Source: Pithys albifrons albifrons (Eukaryota; Chordata; Aves; Passeriformes; Thamnophilidae). From it: DNA of 64,000 bases. The notes below the pieces were generated by a model, which was given only the letters and a program-made list of their open reading frames with translations, ran no database searches and was not told the DNA's origin. Of this stretch, positions 12,469-24,112 are shown in pieces (the stretch's first letter is position 1; every line of letters begins with the position of its first letter). Location: the NCBI RefSeq assembly GCF_047495875.1, contig NC_092463.1:5703557-5767556 (forward strand). Reading direction: 5' to 3'. The translations under genes were made by a program, and so were the position numbers.

Positions 12469-12600
12469 CTTGGCTTTGAGGGGCTAGAGCTGAATCATTT
12501 AGAGCTGAAATCACTAAGCTGAATCACGCATAGCTGAGCCCCTCAGTGCAGAATTGCTCACCAACTTTTGGTGGAATTCGTCCACCGTTACATCCGGACT
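12469..12600 (+). mobile_element. Older ERV LTR, right part, and possible primer-site region
   Basis: Continuation of the LTR interrupted at 11854. It contains short reiterated 'gctgaatca' motifs and then 'gctcaccaac' followed by 'ttttggtggaattcgtcc'. That arrangement is seen where an LTR ends and the internal leader with its tRNA primer site begins. I see no second LTR and no viral genes. The right edge, and whether any leader survives, are uncertain. Confidence 0.45.
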
Positions 12601-12709
12601 GGATCAGGTGCCCAGCAAAGGGCTGGGGAAGGTGTCCAGTGTGTTGCTGTCAGACTGTTGGCCAGGCATGGTGGGAGAGCACCAGAATCCAGTTCTCACT
12701 GTCTCTTAG

Positions 12710-12782
12710 GGCTGGAGCACTTCTATGGGGACAGGCTGAGAGTTGGGGTTGTTCAGCCTGCAGAAGAGGAGGCTCCTGAGAG
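12710..12782 (+). mobile_element. CR1 LINE, left part of a split copy
   Basis: CR1 3'-region sequence ('ggctggagcac' to 'cagaagaggaggctcc'), equivalent to positions 31618-31680 of the unbroken copy at 31618. It stops abruptly. The next CR1 bases ('ccagggagac') are found at 13092, so the copy was interrupted. Confidence 0.85.
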
Positions 12783-13091
12783 CACAACATGAACTGGCCA
12801 ATCTGCAAGTGTTTGGTAAGACATGAAGTAATAGATTTGTAAAGAGGCAGCATTTGGAAAGCAAAAATTCAGTTCATGATAATGAAGATACACAAAAGAC
12901 AAGTCTTGAAATATAAGACAGGCTTCGAGTCCTATTATCTCTCAGTTATTTACTCTGTTATGTACTGAGTCCAATACAAGGATAAGTGGGTGCAGACCCC
13001 AACCTTCCTTATGCAGGTGGTCAGAATAGCTTATACTATACTACTTTCTGGATGTTTAGAAACTCATAACCACCAGCCACCACATACCCAA
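12783..13091. mobile_element. 309-bp insert splitting a CR1 copy, unknown family
   Basis: Sequence lying between the two halves of one CR1 copy and so inserted after it. It has no CR1, LTR or poly-A signature. Positions 12979-13060 have a clear relative at 13679-13760, so at least part of the insert is a repeat of unknown class. No terminal inverted repeats or clean target duplication could be fixed by eye. Confidence 0.5.
12979..13060 (+). repeat. Repeat unit A, paired with 13679-13760
   Basis: Shares 'ggataagtgggtgca' and, after a variable stretch, 'tcagaatagctt' and 'actat' with the downstream copy in the same order and spacing. Similarity by eye is about three quarters over 80 bases. Confidence 0.75.
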
Positions 13092-13360
13092 CTCCAGGGA
13101 GACTTTAGAGCCCCTTCCCAGTACCTGGAGGGACTGCAAGAGGGCTGGGGAGGGACTTTTGACAAGGGTTTGGAGGGACAAGACAAAGGGAATGGCTTCC
13201 CACTGCCAGAGGGCAGGGTTAGATGGAATACTAGGAAGAAATTCTTGATTCTGATGGCGGTGAGACACGGGCACATGTTGCCCAGAGAAGCTGTGGATGC
13301 CACATCACTTGGAGTGTTCCAGGCCAGGTTGGATGGGGTTTGGAGCAACCTGGTCCAGTG
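13092..13360 (+). mobile_element. CR1 LINE, right part of a split copy
   Basis: Resumes the CR1 copy broken at 12782 and runs through the end of ORF2 (frame phrase MLPREAVDATSLGVFQARLDG) into the 3' UTR, ending near 'caacctggtccagtg'. The final ATTCTATG tail is missing. Confidence 0.88.
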
Positions 13361-15368
13361 AAAGGCTTATTCAGAGTGTAGTTTACATGTAGTGGGGTTA
13401 CTATACCATGTAAATGTTATCAAAAGGAAAAAAAACCCTGCTGCAGCAGCCCAGGTCATTACTAGCAAGTGTTTGTTAATTGCAAAGCTTAATCACAGCA
13501 GCTGTCTGATTACTTCAAAACATTGTAGCAGAGGTTTTCATACTGCCAGTTATATTCTGATACATTTTTTTGCATACATGCAAAGGGGCTTTTATTCAGG
13601 TTTTTGGTGGATTATGAGGTCTAACTGGTTTGTTTATACTGTGTCTTTATGCTTTGTGCAAATACAGCTACTGATCCAGGGATAAGTGGGTGCAATTCCT
13701 CCCCCTTCTTTATTACAGTGATCAGAATAGCTTGTACTATTACAGTATTTCCTGGACCTTTCAAATCTAAAAAGAAGAAGTTAATTAAAAAGCAATTAAG
13801 TATTCCAAACAATTTCAAATATCTTCTATTCTAATCCTCATTGTGATTCCATTAGAAATACAGATTCTGGAACACAATCTTTAGGAATTTACATTTTCGT
13901 TTCAAACTCCTTTGTAAACAAGTGACTTTTAAACTATGTGAGTGGCTCCACATTTGATGATATTACTGCATTTTTTCTTGAAAGATACTAGAAAATAGTA
14001 GTCACTGCAGAAACTCGAGATGATGCACGTGGTAAAAACCTCAGAACCTTGAGGAAATAACTATAGAGCTAGCAAGCTAATAAGTTGGGTTTGTGTTAAC
14101 TCTTTTTCCCAGAGTGGAAACATGGATAGAATAAATAGAATAATAGTTGCATTTCCAGTTCACATGTAATGGTTTCTCTCATGAGAACATTGATCAAGAG
14201 GGATTAGAAATGGCATTGGGGATGATTTTCTCAGATTACCCCAAATTTGTTGTAGGCATGAAATATTTCTAGTCTTATTTTCATTGGAGAAAATATTCAA
14301 AATATTTCAGACCCAGGGTTTTGCCTGTTGCTCAAGGAGCTGTGGAGTAGTAAGTTAACTATGAGTTTTCTTCCCAGCCAACTTTATCCAATTTCCAAAC
14401 CGCTACAACAATAATCATATTCTGTCATAAACACTCCTCTCTTTTGTTCAAGGAAGAAGGCACTGTTGAAAGCAGTAAGGATCAGGCACTTCTTTACTTA
14501 AGTATCAAAAAAATCCCATTTTTAGATACTTATCAAATTGTTTAGTATAGGTTTTTGTCATTTAGAACCTACTTTTGGGGTTTTTTTCTCTCTCTCATTG
14601 GAAGCAATATTGTTTAAAACTAGAATAATTACATTGAAACCTTTACAGGGAAACTCGTTAGAAAGAAGATATTTTAATTAAGATAATACTTTATTTAAAA
14701 ACGCATTGTCATTTTTTATTAATCATTGTAGCTGCTACTGCTTTCTTGTTGTTGTCTCCATAGAAAAGCTTTCTCAATCAGCAGAATTCTGCACAGAGGG
14801 TGTAAATGTTATCAAAAGGGGTCTCAAAACGTTTGGAACTACATAAAAATTTTCTGTGCAAGTTATTGGCACCTTCACAAAAAAGAGCCTTATATTGTTC
14901 AGTGCAAGGTAATACTTGTGAGAAAACAGAAAAGAGATGTTCTTCAAAAATGTGTATATTTGCAAAACTTTATCTTTGTTGCAATGAAAATTCCAGCATT
15001 GAAAATATAAAAAATTTTAGTCTACTTTGGTTGAAAAATAACTGATGAAGAATACAAAGGTGAGTGTGATGTCCTTCTTATGATTTCTTCTCTTCTAACT
15101 GGTCTAATGTATGGAATTTTAATAGTATGGTATAAAAATGTGTCTAATAAATAAGGAAATTTTAGAATTATTGAACCGAAAGAAAAAATTTAACTCCAGT
15201 TTATAAGAATTAAGGCTGAAACATTATTTGGAAGTGCTTAGCTGTCAAGGTTTTCACTCATTTTTAAAGCCTTCTGAGATTCTTTCTGTCAATAAGATTT
15301 TTTTAGTCTTTTTATACCTGCAGATTTTTATCTCAATTTCAGTATTATGTGAAAGGATTGCTGTGCAA
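13361..15368. other. AT-rich unique DNA, no gene seen
   Basis: Apart from repeat unit B at 13679, nothing recognised. A 19-base stretch starting 'tgtaaatgttatc' occurs exactly at 13409 and again at 14801, with no similarity beyond it. Confidence 0.55.
13679..13760 (+). repeat. Repeat unit B, paired with 12979-13060
   Basis: Second copy of the 80-bp repeat found in the insert at 12783-13091, same orientation, about 700 bases downstream. Its surroundings do not match those of copy A convincingly. Confidence 0.75.
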
Positions 15369-15572
15369 TATTTTATTATTTTATTTTATTTTATTTTTAT
15401 ATTTTATTTTAAATTTATATTTTATTTTATTTTTTATTTCATTTTATTTTATATTTTATTTTATTTTATTTTATTTTTAATTTATTTTTCATTTCATTTT
15501 ATTTTATTTTTTTTTTATATTTTATTTTTTAATATTTTATTTTATATTTTATTTTATTTTATTTTATTTTTA
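15369..15572. repeat. (TTTTA)n-derived low-complexity tract, about 200 bp
   Basis: Long array of TTTTA and TTTTTA units with occasional TTTCA and TTTAAA variants. The 145-codon open frame across it is a by-product of the repeat. Confidence 0.95.
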
Positions 15573-17065
15573 GCATTTGGAATTTTTCGTATTTTTTTTA
15601 TAACTTGTAGACATTATTTCAGAAGAAAGTTTTATCCTGGCTTCTTCTTATGCTGTTATATATGAAATTAGCACCTATGAAAAATTGGTATTAACTTTGG
15701 AATTGGAGGCTGGTCCAGAATCAGAGCTCTGTGATTAGCAGTTTGGCAGGTGAAGGGAGAAGAAACATCTAAATGCCCATTTCTAGCAAAAAACCCATGC
15801 ATGTTTCTGGATTCCCTGACTCTTTGCACCCCAACAGGGAGATGGAATTGCTGCAGCTCAGTCTGTTTTCTCTTGGCTGAGCACATGAAAAAAAAATGGC
15901 AGAGGGAGATACTGATACCAAGACAAAAGTAGTCAGAGCAGAAGGAGATGCTGATAAGGATGAATGAGAACAACCACTGTGAACCTTCAAACCCATAAAA
16001 AAAAATACAAGAGAGAAACTGAAGCATGAGGACAGGTACAGAAAGGGAAGGCTGAGAAATGACAGCTGACAAAGGACAAGTGTAAAGGCAAGAGAGCGTT
16101 TCCAGAAATGATTATTTATTAGCAAGGATGCTACAAACCCCAGGGGCATCCCAGGCAGAGAACTGCAGTGTCATCGTGGAGAGAAATGATTGACATCAGG
16201 GATTTAGTTCTCATGATATCCCCAAGGCCAAGACATGGGCTGCAGCCAAAAGCTAATGAGCACTCATGACATGAGGCATGACCTGTTAGGTTTCTCATGC
16301 ACAACTGTGAAACTAAGGCTAGGGGACTGTTTATTTCCATCACAGTATCATTTACAGAGGCTTTCCGAGCTAATTCCCTTTTGGCAAAATGCATTCTCCC
16401 TTTCCATGTCAAAAGAAAGCTATAGTTTACAACAGAGGCCAACATTGTTTAGACTCCAGTCAAATTTGTTTTTACATTTGAATGATCTGCCTCGTAGCCT
16501 ACAGGCTCTTCAGCATTTGCAGTGTTATATTAGATTAAAACTGTATTATTTAAAATATTCACAAGCTTACATACTCTGCAGAATTTGCAAGAGGTCAACC
16601 TCGCTGGGAACTTGGAAAAAATAGGAAGGTAATACCAGCCTGGCATTTCTAGCTCAATCATTCTCATTACTGCCAAGGATTTATGTACATGGTTTCATCT
16701 TTCTCTAAATCTAATAAAAATTTCCTACCAACTTTCATGGTTCAGAGTCATATCCAACATGTAAAGGACTGATCACCCCAAAGTCTATGTCAAAACTCAC
16801 TAGGACTCATCTTTGTTTAGTCCAAAATCTTTTCCATTGATGAAGTCACATCAAAGAGTATAAAAAAAAATGTATCAGTGGGATTTGTGCACATATTTAT
16901 TTTTATTTTTCTCTGCCTTTAGTATAAAGGGCTTTTAATTTAAATCTAAATCAAGACTGTTTGGCTGTAAATAGAAACAGAAATAATGACTACATTTCTA
17001 AGCAGATACTAGATAATCTATTACTTTTTCTTGATTTGCCTTTATCTGTAATAAAAAAAATTGTT
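15573..17065. other. Unique DNA, no gene seen
   Basis: Open frames on both strands between 15668 and 16624 have no recognisable domains and overlap each other in ways typical of chance. No repeat recognised. Confidence 0.55.
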
Positions 17066-17527
17066 TCCTGCCCTGCGTGAATATAGTTCTTCAGGCACAT
17101 CCCCAGTCAGGCCCCACGTGACAGCTGGCACCTCAAATGCCTGCAGCTCTTCAGCCATCCTCTGATGGGCACAGGCTTTTCCACTTACACCCTGAAGACC
17201 ATTGTGATGCACCTCCTGAACACCGTACCTGTGTCACGGTGGGGCAGCAGGCAATTCCTGCAGAGGCTGGGGGATAGCTTGGATAACCTGCACTGTTCTC
17301 TGGAAAAGAAACCCTTGGACAACTTTGTCATAGGCAGCGAGAGGGTTCCAGTGGAGATCAACTTGCTCCCTGACTTCCAAGTGGCTGAACCACCCAGTCT
17401 GTCCCAGCACATGGCACAGGATCCAGCTGCCCACCCAGGCCATGCAGGAGTACATTTTGACTCCACCATTGGCTCAAACAACTCCTGCTCACAGACGAGC
17501 TCTGCTCCTGGGGCTCACAGCCGATGA
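17066..17527 (+). pseudogene. ITPRIPL1-like (ITPRIP family) pseudogene fragment
   Basis: The open part translates to a typical piece of the inositol 1,4,5-trisphosphate receptor-interacting protein family. It has FFRHIPSQAPRDSWHLKCLQ, then GTGFSTYTLKTIVMHLLNT, then a basic stretch, then RVPVEINLLPDF, VAEPPSLSQHM and AQDPAAH. Known members are single-exon membrane-associated proteins with a Mab-21-like domain, and ITPRIPL1 copies are numerous in birds. Here only the C-terminal third is left. Reading back in frame, the codons before FFRH are TGA (17078), ATA and TAG (17084), which appear to replace Glu, Met and Lys, so the copy is broken by stops. The last 40 codons drift away from the family before the TGA at 17525. 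Whether it is a retrocopy or a decayed paralogue is inference. Confidence 0.8.
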
Positions 17528-19921
17528 TTGACAAAGTATAGATTAACAGTGGTTAATATATAAGTAGTTAATATGTAGTTAGGGCATTTTTTCCCAGTAA
17601 TCCTGAACCTGCTGTCTTCTTGTTTCAATAAAACATACAGCAAAACAAAATAAACATCCAATAAAACAAAATCGGGATCATGCAATTTCTTATTGTACTT
17701 GGCCAGACCTATAGTGCTGAATTGGTTTGAATTAGAAATTAAGCCTATTTGCACCCAGCCCATCTTATCTCGGATGATGAGCTGGAACTCAAGGGGGTTT
17801 CTTTCCTGCTTAACTTCTACACCTTTAATGCATCAGGCACCCTATGCCCTCCCCAGGATAAGGAAAGCATGCTGGACACAGAGACCAGGCTGTCTATCAG
17901 CAGTGGGATTTGCTGCTGCACTTTCCCTTCGCAGCAAAAGCAGAGTCTGGGCAGCCAGAGCTGATGCAGCTGAAGAGCCCATGGAGGCTGAATTCAGTGG
18001 GGACACTGTGCAAGGAGAAATAAGTTGAAATTTGGGGCAGTGTTCAGCTGTTTTATGCTTTCCCCTCCAACCACAGAGCAGCCTTTGCAGCCAAGGGGAG
18101 AAGGTGTGCACTTAGCTTACGAAAATAAACAGTGTTCTCAGCTGCATTCCTGGATGTAGTGTTTGCAAATCTGATATTCACTTGTGCTGCTCTGGCAAGC
18201 ATTAGTTGGCTCAAATATTAAATATTTACAGAGCATGTGTCATGTGCAGACTGTGAGGAGGGAAAGCATCACCACCCCCACTTACAGGGGAGTTAAGTGA
18301 CCATTCCATGACTACTCTGGAAAGTCCCTAGCAGGACCTAAAATCCATCAGAGTCGCCAAGGCACAGGGCTGCTCTCTTTCCCACGGACATTGGGAGCCA
18401 TCCTGTTGGGAAAAGGTGTCCCTTGCCAGTGGAAAGGAGTAACAGGGAATTCAGCACAGGCAATCAGTCAAAGTTTTGGGTGCCCCACATTAAAAACAGG
18501 CCTTTGCATACACTGTGATGGCTTCACTGAGGTCAGGTGACTGGACCTCAAGCATGTTTAGTTTCATACAGAAGATGATTCCAGAGACTTTAAAAACCAG
18601 CTGCCCCATAATTCCAAAAATCATCCAGACTTCTGAGAAAACTCATCTCTTCCAGCCTTCACAGCAAACAAATTATTGCTCTTTCTGTTGATAAGTCATA
18701 AATTATCCTGTTGTAAAAGGGAACAGCAGCCTGAGGAGCTGTGCTCTGGCCAGCTAGCAGGCATTTTTTTTAGCAGGGAAGGGCAAAACCCCTTTGCATT
18801 TAAGGGAGATGCCTCCCAGTTTACCCGGGTTGTTGCCCAGCAGCCTGCAGTAAAGTTCTCATAGATGGCTTGGGAATAATGCATTCCCCTTGCTCAGGGG
18901 GTGTCAGGTGGATGGAACTGGAAGTCTCTCAGGACTGGTTGTCTCCTGCATGTTTATTTTATTCAATGGTATCATGTCAGTGTGTCTGCCTAAATATAGC
19001 TTCTGTGAAGAGCATTTCTAAGTTTCCTGTTGCAGTTTGTCTCTCAGTTACCTTACTGTAAATGGAGGAAAATCGATGTAATCTCCATTACATGCTGCCT
19101 CTAAATGTGCCCTGCTGGAAATTCTGCCCAGACTGACTCTCCTGCCATGGAAACTGCCCATCCTCTCTGCCTCTCTCCTTCTCTCTCCCTCCTTTTTTTG
19201 TTGAAATAACCCAAAATTTTCTCATTTAAAACCCCTTCAGTCTCCTTTGTCTGATGTGCCCTACAGATAAGGCTTTCACAGGAACTGACAGTGCAGAAAC
19301 CATGGAGTCCCTGGATAGAGCTGCAACTCCAAAGTTGGGATTAATTGACTCTGGCATGTGGACATGACAATTCCAGCAGCTTCAATAGAGTAAATTGAGC
19401 AGAAGAGTCAAATTCAAGGTAATCTCTGAACTGCAAACATAAGCCTAGAGATCACTTCTTTTGTCTTTTACAGACAAGATGATCCTACAAGTAGCAAGAA
19501 AATGATTGATTTAAAAATTTATTCCCTTTGTTGTGGTGTTTAAGTACAGCTCTTTTGCCCATCCCCACTGCCTCCCAGTAACATGTATCCACAGATACAC
19601 AGAAAAACTGCTATTATCAAATCCCTGCAGTGTCAGTGTCAGCCAGTCACCAGCAAACAATCAGGGCTATAAAATTCCAACAGATGTTATGCTGGAGATG
19701 AGTAGTTTGAAATACATCTGCAAGGCCAAATCACACCCTCTTTTTTATGCCGCAGTCTGCCATTTTTCGCCCACAATTGGCACTTTGCTTCCAAATGTAG
19801 GTGGTGCCAGAGCCCCCAGCACACACTGGGATGGAACAGGATGGAGGGATGTTGTCCTGTTGGGCCCTGCCTGCAGTGACCACCAACAGAACGGTCATTT
19901 TCCTAAACAGGTTTATTGAAG

Positions 19922-19923
<2 letters not shown>
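17528..19923. other. Unique DNA downstream of the ITPRIP-like pseudogene
   Basis: Positions 17624-17672 hold a very A-rich run with three AATAAA motifs. It may be a poly-A relic of the pseudogene or its old 3' end. The rest shows no recognised gene; frames at 17693-18028 have no known domain. Confidence 0.5.

Positions 19924-19994
<71 letters not shown>
19924..19994. repeat. (TTA)n microsatellite, about 23 units
   Basis: Uninterrupted TTA/ATT repeats over about 70 bases, likely length-polymorphic. Confidence 0.97.
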
Positions 19995-22900
19995 TTATTA
20001 AAATATCCCTGTAATCCAACACCAGGGGCTTTGCCAATGCAAACAGACTCTTAGAAATGGTCCATACTGATACATATTTTTAAAAACTCAGTCTTAAGGT
20101 AGGATTTAATATCCAGCAGGGTTGTGTTAGCATGTGCAAAAACAAAGCACCAAAGACTCAGCTGCTGCAGGAAAGTGGAGTGGGGTTATGGCAGAGACAG
20201 ATGAAGTCATAGCAGGGGATGTCACCAATGTGCTGCCCAAGGCAAGATGGGGCTGGGGCCACATGTCCTGCACTCCCATCATGGGTCCCCAGTCCCTCAG
20301 TCCAGCAGGGATGTTTCATCAGGAGATTTTGTTTGTATCTTGCTTCTTGGTCCTGAGAAGGCTCGGAGTGGCTGCTTGGGTGTCCCTGAGGTCAGGAACT
20401 CCTGTACAGCTCCATCTGACACCTGCCTCTCCAACTGAGATTGCCACCACTGTTGTTTCTTCCAGCCTGAAGTGGTGCAAAGACAACTCCCATACCCACA
20501 ATGAGGTGGGGATAAGAAGGGATGAGATGAAGGCCAGACATTCATCAGCTGCCTGCAGGCATCGCTCCAGAAAGTGCTGATTTCTCATTCACAACGTGCT
20601 TATGCCAACTCAGTGTCAGAGACTGAACGTGGGACGTCACCCCTGTGGCAACTACAGAAACTACCAAAGACATGGAAGTGGCTTTGTAATTGAAACCACA
20701 TGCAATGCCCTGCCCTCATCCTGGAACTGCTCAGGATGATCATTAGGACTGAAGAGGTAACGAGGATGATCAAGGCAGTCTCAGTTTCTTTATCCCTTGT
20801 AAGAGGGTTTGCCCTATACGATGATATCTTACTTCAGAGCATCCTGGTCAAATGGAAATCAACACTAGATAAGTAAATGCTGATCATCCTGCTTAAAGAC
20901 TTGAATTAAAAAGCTTTGCCAATCAGCCTTGATTGACAGAAAAAGGACAGGGCATTAGTGTCAGTCATGTGGCTTTATTAGGCAAGACCTTCACTTAAAC
21001 CTTTTAGTTTCCCCATTAATCAAATTAGGAACAGACCTGTATCATTAATTGCAGGATTTACACATCACATTTGACAGTGAGAAAAAACAAATCTACATAT
21101 TAGAGTCAATCTAGGAGCTAAACCCTGTGCTAGAGAGAACTGTTGCTCTGCTGTGATCAATAAACCCATTACCCTTCAGTCAGTGCCTTGACTCCGAGAG
21201 AGCCCCTGGAATCAGATCTGATTATTGTGATGTATTGCTGTGATTTGACTGTGCTCATCTGAGAGACTGGGATCAGACTGCATGGAAGAGCAACAAAATA
21301 AAAAACAAAAATAGAAGTAGAATAATACCTTGAGCAAAGACATCAGAGGTAAAAGAAAACCATTTGGAGAGATGAGGCTGACAGCATGACCAGGAAGATA
21401 CAGCATTTGAGAAAATGGGGTGCAAAGCTGGTACCTGCCTTGGCTGTCTTCTGTGCATTGCTCCAGCTGAGTGCTGCCCAGAAGCTGCTCGGTGTGATGC
21501 TGCTGCTGCACATGGGACAGTCTCCACCTTCATAAAATCAGCTGGTCAGGGATGCAAAGGGTCGAGGCTGCTTTGGAGGGCCAGTGTGAGGCTGTGCAAT
21601 TTTCATACACATCTGGCATTGATCCTACACTGCTCCTTTTTTTGCCCTGGGGGCCTGTCGCAAACCCCCCTCCTTGCTTTTAACAGATATTACACAAATA
21701 TCAGGCAGCAGTATTGGATGCAGAGGTTGCTCTCTCCAGCAAATGGTGGTTTCTGAAGCACTTCCATGACTAACTACAGACCTTGCATATGACATTGGCT
21801 GTTTTTCCCTGATGTTGGTCCCCCAGCCATGCCTACCAAGATAGGAGGAGATGAGACAGATGCTGATGCCAGTCCCAAAGACCAAGAAGACACTCAGTTG
21901 TACTCAATAAAAGGCACTGATCTCATGGGGGTGGTAGGATGAGATCAGAGTTCTGCAGGCTGGAGCCTGAATTCATTAGCAGCAGATGGGGCCCCAGTTT
22001 TATGCTAAACTGTTCATTGTGTATGTGGTGGCACATTTGAAGGATGCACCTAAAACACAGATGCAATTTCAAGATTCCATTAGAAGAACTTTTTTCCTGC
22101 CTGGATTGGCCAATATATATTGGATTTGCTCTAATTACAGTCTTTGAAATGAGCCCTGAGAAGTGACATCTGAATTGTTCTGGTTTTATTTTTATAAACA
22201 TGAATCATGTGCTGCTTTGAAAAAAAAAAAAGCTCAAGCCCTTTCTCCCACATTTTCAAGCATTCCTAAATACTTACAAAAATACTCACCAAAATTAACT
22301 TGGGAAAGTAAAAGTTTGAAGATACATTTGTATTTAGTATTTCAAATTCAAACACCAGATACCTCATTGCTTTATGCACAGCTTTCACTGTAATGCATTG
22401 CTTCTGTTTCTGTGGAAAATCCCCAAATTATGGAAGAAAATTAGAGTAATCCTGTGACTGTTTTGTTTGTATTGCAGGGAGGCTCAGGCAGAACACAGGG
22501 GTTGGATGTAACATCTCTTGGGGTGTAAAAGCTTCAGAGGCACCACAGTCCCCCAGGATTTTGTGGGTGTGTGCCCATCAGACCCCTGGGGAGGAGCAGA
22601 CTGGGAGGTGGGGGCAATGCTTCTTCACTGGCTTTGTCCGTGTGCTCTCCCTGGCACCTGACAGCCCATGATGTGCACATCATGATGTGGAAAAACAGAC
22701 CAAGCAATGGCTAATTTGCCTCCATGGCACCAATTTATTTTTCCAAATTGCTGAATTATACAGAAAAAAAAGGCTCTTGACATGTATACACACCTATTTA
22801 TTAGCTTGACAGTGACCAGATAACAACCTGCTGTGTAATTAATAATTTTGACAGAATCAAATAGATCCTTTGGTAACTACAGACTGGAATAAAATTTATT

Positions 22901-23558
22901 CTACAGACTGTAGTACTTCATAAAAGCCTCAGCAGCATTCAGGACACACAGTACTAGACAGGGAAGTGGAGAGCCCACCTTAAAACACTTTCCAATGTAA
23001 ATATATCAGGCAGACAGAATTTATTTGCTTCTCACAATAACTCAGCCCTTGACTCACCACAGACCAGGCCCAGTTCAACACAGCTGTGTCTGAACTTTCA
23101 CAAAAAGTGTCTGAACTTGCACAAAAAGTGTCTGACTCCACAGACAAAGGCTGCTCCTTCTTCGATAGCTTTCCAAGGACCTTTCCTCCCTGTCAGTAGG
23201 AGAACCAGAAAGTAGAAGTTATAAAAACATTTTTTAAAAAACCCACATTATTTATACACCCATTTAGATATGCAGTGATTAAAATCAGCCACTGGACACC
23301 ATGAGCCACCTGTGCTGACTTTATTCCAGCTGCTAAGTTCAAGTTTGCATATTTGCAGTACTCATCTTCTAAACACACTTAGCACCTCAATGCTCCTGAA
23401 GGCAGATACAATGTAGGCATGTTGATTAAGTCAGTGAATAACATGTGCATAATTAAATTGCCAGACTTGATTCTCTTTCATTCATGCTCTTTACAGTTTC
23501 ACATGACACACAGTCCACGTACAAACTACACTGATAGAACAAGTATGTTGTAATTAGG
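19995..23558. other. Unique DNA, no gene seen
   Basis: No exon or RNA gene recognised on either strand; contains the small 21-bp tandem repeat at 23087. Confidence 0.55.
23087..23135. repeat. 21-bp tandem repeat, 2.3 copies
   Basis: Unit 'tgtctgaactttcacaaaaag' at 23087-23107, second copy at 23108-23128 with one T to G change, then a partial third beginning TGTCTGA. Confidence 0.92.
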
Positions 23559-23562
23559 CCAC

Positions 23563-24112
23563 TGATGCCGAAAGGGTTTTTTAATTTTTCAATTTTCATA
23601 TTTTGTAGATTTTAGAGACACAGTAGATGTAATGCTGTAGATTTTAGTGAATTAATATTTAGCAGCTTGTAGCATAAAATCCTTCTATCTCTACCCCTGC
23701 TCCAGAACAGGCAGCTGAGATCTGCCAGCTGTTTAGTCTCTTCCTCAAGGTACCTGATTAAAGCATATCAGAAGAGAACATAAACATGGAGCAGTGTGAC
23801 CCGAAGCCCTGGAGAGCATCCAAGAGACCTTTGTGTGCTGAAGAAGAGGAGGTGGATGAAGACAGAGGGTCCCAACGACCCCAGCCCCAATTCAACAGGG
23901 GTAGGAACTGGGAGGGGACAGAGGTGGAACTGGACATGTGGACAGTAGTGATTGGATAGGTTATATTATAAAAACTATAGAACTTAGAGCTTGCGGGCGC
24001 GTGCGTCGATGTATTCCTGGATGAGCAGGGTTGCTCATTAAAGTGCCTGCCCATTATCTTATCTCCTACAAAACTTGGCTCAGAGTCTTTTTTACAGACT
24101 TTTACGGCAACA
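23563..24112 (+). mobile_element. Solo ERV LTR, gammaretrovirus-like, 550 bp
   Basis: Begins TGATGCCG and ends ACGGCAACA, with the 4-bp duplication CCAC at 23559-23562 and 24113-24116. Inside are a TATA box ('attataaaaac', about 23966), a short CpG-rich R-like stretch (about 23993-24010) and an ATTAAA polyadenylation signal near 24037, in the order expected for U3-R-U5 on the plus strand. A 4-bp duplication fits class I (gammaretrovirus-like) elements. No viral genes flank it, so it is a solo LTR. Confidence 0.7.

Noticed and set aside
15228..15665. 145-codon hydrophobic open frame resembling a membrane protein
   Set aside because: Produced by the TTTTA array; the FYFI-type pattern follows the repeat.
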